Assembly (NCBI GenBank): GCA_023101885.1
Contig: JALPQD010000138.1
Span: 1,604,542-1,668,541 of the forward strand
Direction: 5' to 3'
From: Typhlomys cinereus
Taxonomy: Eukaryota; Chordata; Mammalia; Rodentia; Platacanthomyidae
DNA length: 64,000 nt
The notes under the pieces were generated by a model. It saw only the letters and a program-made list of their open reading frames with translations, searched no databases and was not told the DNA's origin. Shown here piece by piece: positions 21,846 to 33,200 of this stretch. The stretch's first letter is position 1; every line of letters starts with the position of its first letter. The position numbers and the translations under genes are program-made.

Positions 21846-22555
21846 GTCTAGCTGTAGCTACAGTAGTGGCAGATTCAGTAAGACAGGTTCTCAGCAGGGA
21901 TGATCTCCCGCTCAAAAAGCAAGAATAAGATAACTCCGACTGAACCCTAGCTGTGCTTTCAACTTGATTGAATGCATATTTTATTCATGATTTCACCCCA
22001 ACTTACTCCTCAAAAGAATTTAAGACATTATAACATGACACGCTTAACTTAGAAATAGAAAATTGAAAATCATTTTGAAGGAGGGGAGAGGCGCCACTGG
22101 AAACGACAAGGGTTAGATCTCACCTCGGTTCTGCCTTTTTTAGAAGCCAGCTTGAAGGGGAAGCGGGATGCACAGTTACACACTCATTAGGTGATGTTGC
22201 CTACGTATCCAATCTGCATGAATCCAGATTAGTCAACCTATTTTTCTTAGCATATGCCATATAGCAACTGCTACCAATGAAAAGTGATTTTTTTTCCTAC
22301 TAACAGAAAGTAATTTTTTCCTAATATCTCTGCAGTGAAAATGTCTATTTTTTAAGATTCAGCGATCTGTAGATTCTTTGGGAGGAAGAGTTGTACTGCA
22401 TTCACATTGCCTAAGTATAGTCTATATCCTGGATCCTCCAAATAAATATTGAACAAAGAAATAAAGTATAGATAAACTACTTAGCTCTGAAATTGCTAAC
22501 TTGGTAGGTGTTTATACATCCAAGTTCTCAAAATTTTGGTTGCTTTCTAATGCTC
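21846..22555. other. Single-copy; candidate conserved noncoding element
   Basis: Repeat-free, AT/GC-mixed, with CATATTTTATTCATGATTTC near 21976-21995, GGCGCCACTGG and paired TGCATGAATCCAGATTAG near 22217-22234 (GATTA-type sites). No gene recognised. Confidence 0.3.
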
Positions 22556-22990
22556 CGCTGTGTTAGTCATCTATTTCCACATTGCAAAATTAAGTAAAAC
22601 TAATTGTTTTCCAAAAAAAAAAATGCTGTATTTCACAGTTCTGTGAGCTCAGCTGAGTGGTCCCTAGAGTCTTTCACGAATGCTTTTCTTCTAGGATTGG
22701 ACAGTGAAGGGTACCTTACTCAGTCTGGGCAGAGATGGTCAGAGGAATTCTAGCTGCATAAGCAACTGTCCCTGTACCCAGCCTATCTATCAGCTGACCT
22801 GAGCTTCCTCATAACACAATGGTGTAGCTTGACTTAGTCCAAGTGAAAATTCCAAGACAACCAAGACAGAGATGTCCAAGACTTCTGAGCAGTCTTACAA
22901 GTCACATGGAGATATTGCATTGGTCAAAACAATTAGGACCCACACAAATTCAAGAGATAGCAGACTAGATCCTATTGGGCCATGGAAAAT
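22556..22990 (-). mobile_element. Ancient LTR-like repeat, antisense
   Basis: TGTGTTAGTCATCTATTTCC, TTCACAGTTCTGTGAGCTCAG, CTGAGTGGTCC and GGTCAAAACAATTAGGACCC follow the antisense order of an old mammalian LTR or MaLR-class repeat. An A-run at 22613-22623 interrupts it. Family uncertain. Confidence 0.45.
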
Positions 22991-24235
22991 CTGCCAGCAT
23001 TTAAGCTATAGTGATCTATACAGTAAAGTATTTTCCAGGTGAGGCTATAATATCGTAATCAAAACAGGCAGATACTGATGTTAGAATGTATAAGGAAATC
23101 AACAGAACAAAGAGGTTAGAAATAAGCCCACATGTTTACATGAAATTAATCTTAGGTAAAAGTACAAGAATTGTTTTTCAGCATATGATTCTGAGTTGAT
23201 TATTCATCAGAAAAATATGCAAGATTTACTAAAATTATGAAATTGAATTTGTGAAATAGAAGAAACTCATTTGAGATGGACCAAAGACTTAAACATGAAA
23301 GTTAAAATTATAATACTGCTAAAGGAAAACATAGCACTGCACTTTCGTGGCATTGTAGTAGAAAGACTTCTTAGATAGAATACAAGGTCAATACCCTATA
23401 AAAAGAAATTGATAAGTCAAGACTTTCTCCTACTAAACAAAATGTAAGAATGTAAGAAAATATAAGGGAATGCTACAAGCAAAGAAATAATACACCGTAT
23501 GTCTGTATGACAACAAAAAGCTTAAATACAAAATCTATAAAAAACTTTGACAACTGAAAACGAAATGCCAAACAACCCAACTTAAGAAGTCAAGGAAAAG
23601 GTTTGAGCAGACACATTATAAAAGAAGATATGCAGATGGAAGGTAGTCATTTCAAAAGGTGCTGAATAGTTTTAGTAAATAAGACCATAATGAGCTATCA
23701 CTGTAAACCCAGTAGAACAACTAAGATTAAAAAAGTCTGACTGTATCAAACATTGGTTAGCTTGTGAAGTTAGATAAGGCTTTTCAGAATAATGCGTTCA
23801 GATATTGCTAGTGGGAAGGTAAAGTGCTTTATAAAATAGTCTAGTCCACCTTAGAACACAGTCAGGCTTACAAAGCTAAATATAGTCATGTCCTCTGACC
23901 CAGAAATTATGTTTCTAAAATATTTACCCAAGAAAAATAAATGCAAAACTAAACATAATGACAATGTACTGAGGAGAGGAGGATAAAGGCAGAAGGATTG
24001 TGATTTTGAAGTTAACCTGGGCAACAACAACAAAAGATCTTATTTATAATTGAAATAAACAAATAAATAAGAAGATCTTGAAGCAGAAAGCTATCTTAGC
24101 TTTGTTTTGTAATTGCCAACTAAAACACTGAAATGTCCCCTATCATGACAATGGGTGAACAAATTGTGATATGGTCATATAATTGGATATTGTCACTTAG
24201 CAATGGAAACAGTCTACCAATATGAACCATATTGG
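22991..24235 (+). mobile_element. L1 LINE, 3' part of ORF2, copy I
   Basis: Sense L1 ORF2 order: GACCAAAGACTTAAACATGAAAG, AATACTGCTAAAGGAAAACATAG, then AACAACCCAACTTAAGAAG, then AATGAGCTATCACTGTAAACCC, then TGACCCAGAAATTATG and AATGGGTGAACAAATTGTGATAT. Heavily mutated with many stops, no coding capacity. A short B1-like insertion lies at about 23955-24050. It is cut at its end by the LTR at 24236. Confidence 0.8.
23955..24050 (+). mobile_element. B1 SINE fragment within L1
   Basis: AGGCAGAAGGATTGTGATTTTG, AAGTTAACCTGGGCAACAAC matches the second half of B1. Short and decayed. Confidence 0.5.
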
Positions 24236-24540
24236 TTACTTTTTTGTTGCTGTGAAAAAAATAGCTGACATAGACAAGAGAGGAAAAACTGATTGTATTC
24301 ACAGTTTCTGAGGGTTTTGTCTAGGATCTTAGCTCCAAGAACTTGCATAGAATATTATGGTGGTGAAGAAGGGTATGTAAGTCATGATGGACAGGAAGTA
24401 GACTGGGGATCAGTTACAATCTTTAAAAGCATAACCCTCCTCTACTTTCTAAAGTTTCCAGAACCCCAAATAGTGCTGCCAGCTGGGAACCAAGATTCAA
24501 CACACGAGCTTACAGAGGATGCTTCATATTAAAACCACAA
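24236..24540 (-). mobile_element. Rodent MaLR-like LTR, antisense, inserted in L1
   Basis: ATTGGTTACTTTTTTGTTGC, TGTGAAAAAAATAGCTGACA, GTTTCTGAGGG mark the antisense start; the body (AAGTTTCCAGAACCCCAAAT) and end (TATTAAAACCACAACA) are degraded. It lies between L1 copy I and the next L1 segment. Confidence 0.6.
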
Positions 24541-24960
24541 CATACTTTTGAGGTGGCAGAGATGCTCTCCAGAATGAGGCAGGTGTAGATTACTGTCAAA
24601 ATTTGTGGAACTATACATTTTCTGTGTAGTTGTACCTTCAAAATTCTGCCCCAAAGTAGGCAAGAAAATAGAAAAATGGAGTAGACAGGGAAATACAAAA
24701 CATATGGTGAGATAGTAGATTTACACCCAAATACAGCAACCACTGTATTGCGAGTAAACACACCAGCTGCTCTAATTAAAAGACAAAGTTTTGTCAGACT
24801 TGATGTTTAAAGTTCCAACTACTTCCTGATAATAAGAATCCCATCTGAGGCATAAGCTGCAGAAAGGTTGAAAGGGAAAGGTTAAGAAAATAACCAAAGC
24901 TTATGTCGTTATCAGATAATGTGTATTTCAGAGTTCAAAAGTTACTAGGGAAAGAAGAGA
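24541..24960 (+). mobile_element. Probable L1 3' UTR remnant
   Basis: GTAGATTACTGTCAAAATTTG and GGAACTATACATTTTC resemble the end of an old L1 3' UTR ('...tgtcaaaatt.attgaactgtacact'). It would be the tail of copy I beyond the LTR. The rest to 24960 is unassigned. Confidence 0.4.
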
Positions 24961-26154
24961 GCAGACTTTTGATTTACCAGGTAGAAAAATAAGCAATTCT
25001 AAATGTGTGTGCACCTGGCCTCCAAATACCTAAAGCAGCATCTGAGAAAGAAGACAGATCAGCCACAGTCAGATGAAAGATACTAATCCACTTGTTTCAG
25101 TTCCTGATTAAAGCGTGATGCAAAAAAGTCAATGAGTGTACAAGAAAGACACAGGGTGTAGATTTAACCAAGGGGACAGATAGATACTGAAACCCAGCCC
25201 TGAAACCAAAGAGTACTGGGAATATCCCAGTGTTTGCAAAACCTTTGCTAAACTGATCATGTGTGGGACCACAAAACAAGCTTCCACAAAGTTTAGAACT
25301 TGAAATTGTAAACACATATTGTAACAATGAAGGAAATAAACCAGAAATAAAGTATAATTTGTTATGCATACTTTTAAAAATACAATTCCAAATAATCCAC
25401 ATGCTCATATTAATTTCAGTGAAATGAGATATTTAACTACAAAGCAATAAATATATTTAAAACCTTGCAAACTGCATCTAAAACAATGTTTAAAAGGAAA
25501 TTTATATTTGAATTACATAAGGGGGAAAATAAGGAAGAATTTTAAAGTCAGTGCTATGAGCAGCCATCTTCTATTAAGGAGAAGAAAAATAAATGAAAAA
25601 CAGCAAAATAAGGACAAAAATTAATACAATAGAAACAAGCCTAAGGCGGAGTAGAAAGCTGAGCCCAAAAGTTAGTTCTTTGAAGAGTTAAAATTTTGAT
25701 GTCTTTGGCAAGGCTGATTTTTTTTAAAAGAGAGAAAAAGAAAGAGAAGACAGCAATGTCAGGAACAAAGAAGACTGAATTCTGATTCATCATTGAACAT
25801 TAAAGAGAGGTGAGGGGACATTGTGAATAGCTTTAGGACAATACGATTAAATTTGATGAAATGGAGAAATTACTAGAAGAAATATATCTTACACTGATAT
25901 GAGAAAATATCGAATGTGTTCTGATAAAGTCACTAAAGAAATTAAATATGTAACAGAATCCCCCCCAAAATCCCTAAATCTAGAAAGATTCCATAGTGAA
26001 GCCTGCACAACAACTTAAGAAAATCGAAATACATTAACCTTATGCAAATTCTCTGACAGACTAAAGATAAGACAGCAGTAAGCAGATTGTTTTATGGGGT
26101 CAAAATAATCTAATAGCAAACTTTATAGGACCTTGACAAGAAAAGATATGATTA
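24961..26154 (+). mobile_element. L1 LINE, middle of ORF2, copy II
   Basis: A new L1 copy starts upstream in ORF2: AAGCAATTCTAAATGTGTGTGC, then CTCATGTGTGGGACCACAAAAC, then AACAATGTTTAAAAGGAAATTT, then TAGTTCTTTGAAGAGTTAAAA, then AGAGAGGTGAGGGGACATTG and GATGAAATGGAGAAATTACTAG. This is the usual ORF2 order (after the endonuclease and into the reverse transcriptase start). All frames are broken. Confidence 0.85.
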
Positions 26155-26310
26155 GTGCTTATCTGCCTAGTGCTCATACAGGCCTATAATCCCAGCACTT
26201 GGGGGAGTTGTAGGGATAGGAGGACCAGGGGATTAATTATTCTCTGCAGCATTAGTGAGCTTGAGGCCAGGGTGGGCTGTGTGGGACCCTGTCTCAAATA
26301 GTTGAAGGAA
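26155..26310 (+). mobile_element. B1 SINE, full-length-like, inserted in L1
   Basis: GGCCTATAATCCCAGCACTTG, GCTTGAGGCCAGGGTGGGCT, GACCCTGTCTCAAATA. It carries the 7SL-derived core in order and is about 150 bases. Confidence 0.85.
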
Positions 26311-26395
26311 AAAAGGAAGGAAGGAAGAAAGGTAGAGAGGGATGGAGAAAAGGAAGGAGAGAGAGATTGAGAGAGACAGAGAAATAGAGAGAGGA
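26311..26395. repeat. GA-rich simple sequence (B1 tail)
   Basis: GGAAGG/GAGA-rich purine tract grown from the A-tail of the B1. Confidence 0.8.
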
Positions 26396-27030
26396 AATCT
26401 ATAGGCCATCTCACAGAAAATATCCAAATAAAAAATCTAAATAAAATCCTAGCAGATGGAATCAGCAATATGTAGAAAGATAATTCATCAGATACAGTAG
26501 AAGTGCCTGCAGAAAAGTAAACTTAATTTAACATTGAGAATTCAGTCAATATAATTCACAGCAATGGACCAAAAAAAAATTCATATGATCATCTTAAAAG
26601 ATAAAAAAGCAATAAAATTCCACAGCCATTCATCAGTAAAACCAACAAGCAAATAAAAATCACTTAGCAAAGTAGAAGGGAACTTAACAGCCTGATTTAA
26701 TATACATGCAACCAGCTAAGAGAAAACATTAGACTAATGCTGAAAAGCTAAAAATGAAAGATTTGAATAACACAAGGAGCTGGTTAATACCAGTCTTAGT
26801 CAATTTTGGGCTGGAGGTAGAGGGAGGACAGAGAAGTTAGGAAAGAAGGCACAAGTCTTAAAAAAAACTTCATGTGCTTCTTGAAAATCATAACAAACTT
26901 GCAAATTCTTAGCCAACCACAAGTAGATATAAAGAAAATCAGTGGATTTCAATATAGCAGCATAAAACATAAGACAAATTTTTTAAAAGTTGTATTCACA
27001 ATGTGGTCAAAGAATCAAGAATTGGAATAT
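26396..27030 (+). mobile_element. L1 LINE copy II, continuation (reverse transcriptase part)
   Basis: Continues ORF2 after the B1: AAATCCTAGCAGATGGAATCAG, then TTCAGTCAATATAATTCACAG, then TCATATGATCATCTTAAAAG, then AGAAGGGAACTTAACAGC and AGACTAATGCTGAAAAGCTAA. In-frame stops throughout. Confidence 0.85.
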
Positions 27031-27125
27031 AGTCTGTGGAGAGCTTTTGCCCAGCATGCATAAAGCCCTAGGCTTGATCTCCCAGCACTGGAGATAGGAG
27101 AGGAAAATAAGAAAAAGAAAGAAAG
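27031..27125 (+). mobile_element. ID element inserted in L1
   Basis: GAGAGCTTTTGCCCAGCATG, CATAAAGCCCTAGGCTTGAT, CTCCCAGCACTGG then an A-rich tail (AGAAAAAGAAAGAAAGC). Matches the tRNA-Ala/BC1-derived ID type found in rodents. Confidence 0.8.
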
Positions 27126-28600
27126 CAAGTCAAATATCTTGGAAAATTGTAATGAAAGCTATACTATGTCTTCATGCAACATGTTCCAAAATGTATTCAG
27201 TGACATGAAAAGAGGCCTATGCAAATGAGGTCTACCATGTTTGTGGATTGGATTACATAGATGCTAGAGGTCTTTCTAAATTTATGTGAAAAATCAAGGG
27301 CGCTATTGACATTCCAGAGCTGATTTCTACAACTTGTAGGATACTAGGACCATCAAGATGCTTATATTAAAAAGGAACATGGTAGGAAAAGCTAACTGCT
27401 CTTCCAGAAATACGGACTTAAAAAATATGGCTAACAATGAGAAACTGGTGCATGGACAAGAACAATAAAACAGGCCTGAATCTGATTTTGGCAAAGATCC
27501 TGTTACAGAGAAAAATGTTTATATTAATAAAAAGTTTCTGTATTGAATAAAGAATGATTGGGAAGATTCTTTAAATACGACCTCTATTTTTACTTGCACA
27601 AATAAGTCAGCTGGATAAAAAAACTATGTGTCTTATATGTGAAAGATAAAACTGCAGGGTTCCTTCAAAAAAATACAGAAACTTCAAATCCTTATGTTAG
27701 GAAAAGATACCTTTGCTAGAATGAGACACTAAGCACATTAGAGGAAAAAAATGATCTGAACCACATTAAATTGAGAATTTGTATTCACCAAAAAAATACC
27801 ACCAGGAGGATGAAAAGGCAAGCTTATGTAGAAAAGACTTCATCATACACCCAACTGTCAGAAACTCCACATCCACAGTACAAAAAGATAGCTCACAAAA
27901 TAATAGTAAAAATAAGATGATTCAATAGATAAGTGTGCATGAATTATCAGTGGATATTTGATGAAAGAAGATACCTCACTGCCCAATAAATACATGGAAA
28001 AGGGGTCAAGCCCATTAGTAATCATTGAAATAAAAAATTGAGTATGAACTGAAGGACATTCATAGAGCATACTACTCTAAATGCTAAAATGAAAAGAAAT
28101 GACCATAATAAGCATTGGCAAAGACGTAGCATAAGAGAACCCACAAACAGTACTGGTGGGGTGAAAATTGGTATAATCCCTCTGGAGAATAGTTTGGCAT
28201 GCCTACTAAAGCTAATCAGACACATACTCTATTCCCTGGGAACTCACCAAGAGATATGCTCAACAATGGTTCTAGCAGCTGTGTTTGTAATAGCCTCAAA
28301 CTGGAAATAAACCAGATGTCCATCAGTAGCCGGATGGTTAAGCAATGTGCACCATGTTCACATTAAACAATGTGATATAGTAATGAAAATAAATGAATTC
28401 CAGACACAAGGTGTATGAATTTCAACAGCATTAGAAACCTTACACAAGACACATACTGAATGATTTCATTCCTTCAAAAATTATAGGGCTTAGTGATGCC
28501 TGATTAGATCATAAAATTAAGAAATGCAAGTGGGTAAATGCCACAAACATAGGTTCCTTACAGTAGGGTAAGGAGTGCTTTGCATCACTGACCCATTTCT
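27126..28600 (+). mobile_element. L1 LINE copy II, end of ORF2 and 3' UTR
   Basis: ATCTTGGAAAATTGTAATG, GGACAAGAACAATAAAACAGG, CAGGAGGATGAAAAGGCAAGC, ATTTGATGAAAGAAGATACCT, TGGTGGGGTGAAAATTGGTAT, GAACTCACCAAGAGATATGC, AACCAGATGTCCATCAGTAG, ATGAATTTCAACAGCATTAG in ORF2-to-3'UTR order. No intact frame. Confidence 0.85.
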
Positions 28601-28664
28601 ACCTGGGAGATGATTCTGTGAAGGTTTGCTTTGCAAAAATTAATTGAGCTATCCTTGTGTTTTT
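28601..28664. other. Short L1 tail/spacer
   Basis: Junction between the L1 3' end and the following antisense B1. Confidence 0.4.
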
Positions 28665-28790
28665 CTTATTCATTTACTTGAGACAGAGTCTCACTCCATG
28701 CCCAGGTTAACCTCAAACTCACAATCCTCTCATCTCAACCTTCTGAATGCTGGGGCTACACATATGTGCCACCACATCCAGCAAGATGTA
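28665..28790 (-). mobile_element. B1 SINE, antisense
   Basis: GAGACAGAGTCTCACTCCAT, CAGGTTAACCTCAAACTCAC, GAATGCTGGGGCTACACATA, TGTGCCACCACATCCAGC: reverse complement of B1. Confidence 0.85.
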
Positions 28791-29074
28791 TGTTTTTTGC
28801 CTTATCTCACTTCCTATATATGTGTTGTATTTGAAAATATTTAGGGGACTAAAGAGAGAGAGCACTGGTGACCCAAACTCTTGAGAGCCTCGGGGAGATT
28901 AGCTTCTAAATTGATACCAATTTTGTTGATAGGATTCTTTACACTAAGTGATGTTCCAAAAATTTTAACCTGGAAATTTAGTATTGGGGTCTACTCAAGA
29001 CAAAAATGTGCATCACCATGAGAACATGTTGTAAAACTGGTTGGGTCTGCTTCATTGCTGTAGTGGTAATAAGA
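28791..29074. other. Unassigned sequence
   Basis: No gene or repeat recognised. Confidence 0.35.
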
Positions 29075-29353
29075 TACACACACCCACTCACATATGCACA
29101 TATACATGTACTCAAGCACATACTCACACACATGTGCACACACATTCACACACACATATACATATACATGCATGCACATAAGCACATGCACATACATGTG
29201 CGCATACACTCACATGTGTGTACATACACATGCGTATGCATACATACATGCACACAGATGCATGCACATATACAAGCAAACTTATACACACATGTGCACA
29301 TACAAACACTCATACAAGTGTGCATATACACTCACACACACATGCACATACAA
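29075..29353. repeat. Long degenerate CA/CATA/CATG simple repeat
   Basis: About 280 bases built of CACA, CATA, CATG and CACATG motifs. It produces spurious long frames on both strands (His/Thr/Tyr-rich or Cys/Val/Met-rich). The frequent CATGTG/CACATG steps make it locally palindromic. Confidence 0.9.
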
Positions 29354-29860
29354 TCTGTGAACGGCAGCTGCAAGAAATCCCAGAATCAAGTCCTCAGGCA
29401 TAAGGAAGTGTCCTGGATTAAACCAAAGGCCTCCTTCTAGCCCAGTCCTAAACTCCACCCCAGGATCCCCAAGGGTTTAACCTCTGGAGTTTAGCAAAGC
29501 TAGAACTCTGTTGTGTTGCAAGATCCCGAGACATGCTTGGAAAGTGTTATGTTGTCCTGCCACTGAAGGGGATCCAGTGGGAAGCCACAAAGTACCTGTG
29601 CCCTAGAAATGTGCTGTGGAGTCCATTTTCACTTCCAAGCATCCTGCCCACCTTGTGCTCTGGGCTCCTTCCATCCTTTCTCTGAGTGTCTCTCACATAT
29701 TCTGCACTCTGTGGCCTGGACTGGCTGGACTCTTGGGCCTGTCAACTTGAGCAGCTGCTGAGGATCCAGCACTGTCTGGGTTTGGAGTGGCTTTTACCCT
29801 GGCCAGTGGACTTCTGGATGAGCCAGTCTCCTTTGTTTAGTCTGGTGGCAAAAACATTGC
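29354..29860. other. Unassigned single-copy sequence
   Basis: No repeat or gene recognised. Confidence 0.4.
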
Positions 29861-30035
29861 CTCTGGGATTAACCTAATTTGGGCTTGAAGCCATGTTTCC
29901 TGTCTCTGAGCTACATGACTGTTACAAACTACTGAGGGTAAATTTGAAATAACAGTACATACTAATCACTTATCACTGTGCCTGAAACATGGGGACTACT
30001 CAGTAAATGCTATTGTTTTATTGTTATTTTCTTCA
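29861..30035 (+). mobile_element. MIR SINE fragment
   Basis: GCCATGTTTCCTGTCTCTGAG and CACTGTGCCTGAAACATGGG, GTAAATGCTATTGTTTTATTG: sense MIR including the 3' end. Confidence 0.65.
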
Positions 30036-30790
30036 CCATCGTCATCATTATCATGGTCCTAGTCATGGTCATAATCTTTCCATCCAGATTCAGGAAATTA
30101 CTGAGGAAACAAGTAGGAAGCACGGTTTGGAGACAGGGACCCTCGCCATCCTTGTTAGTGAGGAAGAATTGGGAGAGGCATGATGTATTGCCTCCCTACG
30201 CAATGAGGTGGAGCTCCAATTATCTCCAGCCTTGCACAGTCTTCAAGAAGGCACACTGTCTTCTCTCTTGCTGGGGTCCTGTTTTCATCCCAGGAAAGCT
30301 AACAGACTGGGTCCCAGGAAGACAGGATCCTTAGCCTAGCACCTTGTTGCTGGAGCTATGCAGATTTTTCTACCAGACCAGAAGGCAGAAAACACACAGA
30401 CTAGGTGCTGCCTTTCACTACCTTCTCTACCTGCTGTTCCATATTTTTCCACTGCTGTCTCTAACGTCATTCCACGGAGTCTTAAGAATCATCAGGCCAG
30501 CATATTTCCTTTGAACTTTAATTGAGAGAGCTCCAATTTGGGGACGTGGCTCACAAGGAATGGCTATCATTTCTCTCCACCTAAAGTGAGATGCTGGATA
30601 AAAAGGCAGGGCTGGTGGGAAAATCAAGGACCATGAGCACGTGAGATTGGGCAAAAACTAAGAGGCAAGGACCAGACTAATAGAAGATCCCTGCCCTTGT
30701 AGCACCTTATTGTGTCATCCATCTAAAGAAACAGACATTGAAATAAGCCAGTCATTTGCAAAAATGACCATGATCCCACTCACTAGCAGA
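30036..30790. other. Single-copy, unassigned
   Basis: No repeat recognised. The 118-codon frame 29978-30334 starts in the MIR and has a hydrophobic stretch by chance; no domain. Confidence 0.4.
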
Positions 30791-31165
30791 GACTAGGGCT
30801 AGGAAGATACTCAGTGGTTAAAGCACTTGCCACACAAGCAACATAACCCAAGTTCCCCAGATCCTGTGTTTAATGTCAGATGGGCATGGGAACCTGCCTG
30901 TAATTTCAGTCTTTGGAAGACAGAGCCTAGAAATCCCCCTGAGCATGCTATACTAGCCCCATAGGAAAGTTCTGTGTTTAATTAGAGACCCAGCCTCAGA
31001 ACAATGAAGTTAAAGAGCAAAATTAAGAATGATTCCGTACAGCCTCCACATATATGCATACTCATGCGTACAAGCACTCCCATGTGTGCACTCACCCACA
31101 TGCAGACAAATGCTCATACACACATGCACCTCATTCACATGCAGATGAAAAATGAAAAAAGAAAG
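30791..31165 (+). mobile_element. B4-like ID/B1 composite SINE
   Basis: ID-like head (AGGAAGATACTCAGTGGTTA, AAGCACTTGCCACACAAGCA), then B1-like part (GGGCATGGGAACCTGCCTGT, AGAGACCCAGCCTCAGAACA), then a CA/CACACA-rich tail. This head-body-tail order defines rodent B4-like SINEs. Diverged. Confidence 0.8.
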
Positions 31166-31480
31166 TAGAGTCTGTTTCCATTTCCCTCAAATTTAGGCTA
31201 ATAGATGATGACTTGCTTTAGCCAACCGCAAAAGTTAGGCTATGTGCTTTCCAGCCCTAAACCAGAAGAGGTCTCTGTGCCCTCCTGGGTTCTAGCTACC
31301 AGGTAAGGAAGTTCATAACAAATGACCAACTGGGGAGAGAGAGTATGGAAAGAGAATGGTCCAAGAGAGCTGGGCCACATCAGCAAAAGCACTGGACATG
31401 AGCGGGCTGTAAGGATGGTCTGACCCAGCTCCCACCTGAAGCAATGTGACTGTGGCCCTATACCAGGATAGAGAGGAACT
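31166..31480. other. Unassigned single-copy sequence
   Basis: No repeat or gene recognised. Confidence 0.4.
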
Positions 31481-31940
31481 GAACACTCAGACCGACACAA
31501 CCCACTGGCGTCGGAAGAAGAAGGAAATCTTCGCTACTGAAATTATGAAGCGCTGGATGAGTCTGTTATTATTGTTGGTCTATTCTTCAGGTAATTAAAA
31601 GACAGGGTGACTCACAAGCCATCACTCAGAGACACGGAGAGACAGCTCGGTTAACATGGCTGATTCCCCGGTTTCAGAATATAATGCTTATTGATCTTTC
31701 ACGCTTTTGATAAAACGTCTGTTTTAAATAAAACATTGTGGCCAGCATGCTTGCAAGTGGGAAGCCGGTGCCAATAACTGAGATTTCTTCCAGGATTACA
31801 CTCATAGATGAGCTAAGGGAAAAGCCACCCACGCGATGAGCCGAAACATCGCTATGGGATGCCTTCCTCCAGAGCGGTAGGAGAGACCTCTGGACAGGGT
31901 CTTTATCGCCATCATTTCGTGTACGCTCCAGAGGTTAGAT
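31481..31940. other. Single-copy; candidate conserved noncoding element
   Basis: Repeat-free and CpG-retaining (GGCGTCGGAAG, CACCCACGCGATGAGCCG, CATCGCTATGG). It has AT-rich factor-like sites: CAGGTAATTAAAAGAC near 31589-31604 and TTGATCTTTCACGCTTTTGATAA near 31691-31713. No coding frame of note. Regulatory role inferred from texture only. Confidence 0.4.
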
Positions 31941-32085
31941 CTATAAAGCATCTTATTTCACAGGTGAGGAACCATGGAAGCTCGGGCAGCAGAAGCATTT
32001 TTCCGGAGTGAAACCTTTATTAAACAGCAGGATAAGTATTTGAACCCAGAGCTTTGTGGTCTCAGGACCTGCTAGATTAGAGCCC
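31941..32085 (-). mobile_element. MIR SINE fragment, antisense
   Basis: CTTATTTCACAGGTGAGGAAC, then AAGTATTTGAACCCAGAGCT: antisense MIR core and tRNA part. Confidence 0.7.
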
Positions 32086-32168
32086 TACTGCTTTCCTGAG
32101 CTGGAATGTTCCATGGTTCTTTCTGACTACAAGCAGGAGTTGGCAGCTTACAGAGGCAGCTCTTGGAG

Positions 32169-32169
<1 letters not shown>
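32086..32169. other. Short single-copy spacer
   Basis: No specific call. Confidence 0.3.

Positions 32170-32234
<65 letters not shown>
32170..32234. repeat. (TC)n microsatellite
   Basis: About 32 TC units with one CCTC interruption; a polypurine/polypyrimidine mirror tract. Confidence 0.95.
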
Positions 32235-32236
<2 letters not shown>

Positions 32237-32560
32237 AAGAAGCAAGTGGCCCAGGAGGCTGGCACAGAGATAGGGATGCATGTCCTTCGCAAACTGAGGG
32301 GCCTCAGGCATCTAGAAACACAAGGTTCCCCCCCCCAAAAAAAAACCAGCTGCACTCAGCATTCTGCAGATTCTCTTTCTGTGCTCTTCTTTCTGTGCTC
32401 TTCATTTCTAAGAACAGAACTTCCTCTTTGAAATCCATGATTAGCCCCAGGCTACGCAGGAAAAGAGCTCAATGGAGTTTCCTCTTGTCCTAGAAGGAAG
32501 GAGCCTCCTTTCTGCCCCCACCCCCACCCCCTTTTAATCTTGGAAGTCTTCCTGGGAGAG
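32235..32560. other. Unassigned sequence
   Basis: C8/A10 homopolymer pair at 32329-32346, a duplicated TTTCTGTGCTCTTC near 32375-32405, and a C-rich CCCCCACCCCCACCCCC stretch at 32515-32531. No gene recognised. Confidence 0.45.
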
Positions 32561-33200
32561 TTCAGCTTTGAGCTCTGTTTTGGAAGCCGTGAAGGAGACA
32601 GATGAATGCTAACTAGGACATGTTCCGTTTGAGCAGAGACTCTTGAGACGCTGCAGCGTAAACCTCAGTAAAGTGGAAAGAGCTCTTCTGTCACACAGTA
32701 AAATTACAATGCAGAAGGACAATAACCGCACTGGGTGTCAATGAGGGGCCAAGATCAACACGAACACGTCTCGTTCAGATAAGTCGACTTGCCCAAATGT
32801 AGGTGCAAAGGGTCCCTTCATACAATCTTAGGGGAAAGTGCTGACTTGAAAGTGGAGAACAGGAAAACAATATGGTGGGGGTGAGAGAAGGGGTGGGGAG
32901 GAAAGGGGGAGTTGGTTGAACGTGTGTGTATTCGGAATAATTCAACAATGAGATGCAGCTGCTCAAATATCTGTAGCAATCATGTGCTGCAAAAAGACAT
33001 GTTCACTATGTCAGTTCAGGTTCAAAATGGGAAAAAAATGGCCAAACATTATGAGTGAGTCTCTTTAAATGGCTATGGACTTTGGGCTTTTGAATAAAAG
33101 GCTGGATCCTTCTTTCATGGTCCTAACTATGTTCTGCCCCCTTCTCCCCCCAATAGACTGACCAGATACAAGGGCTTCTGAGTCGTTTTTTCAAGAATTT
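32561..33200. other. Single-copy; candidate conserved noncoding element
   Basis: Repeat-free, with a dense segment at 32600-32800: AGACGCTGCAGCGTAAACC, AGTAAAATTACAATGCAG, GGACAATAACCGCAC (RUNX/MYB-like), GTGTCAATGAGG. The part 32840-33200 is less distinctive. No coding frame. Confidence 0.35.

Noticed and set aside
24961..28600. Active L1 with coding capacity
   Set aside because: ORF2-like order is visible but every frame is broken by stops and by SINE insertions.
29006..29440. 144-codon His/Thr/Tyr-rich frame
   Set aside because: It is the CA/CATA simple repeat translated; shorter frames on both strands do the same.
32056..32493. 145-codon frame with a Ser/Leu repeat core
   Set aside because: Spans the (TC)n tract; no domain outside it.
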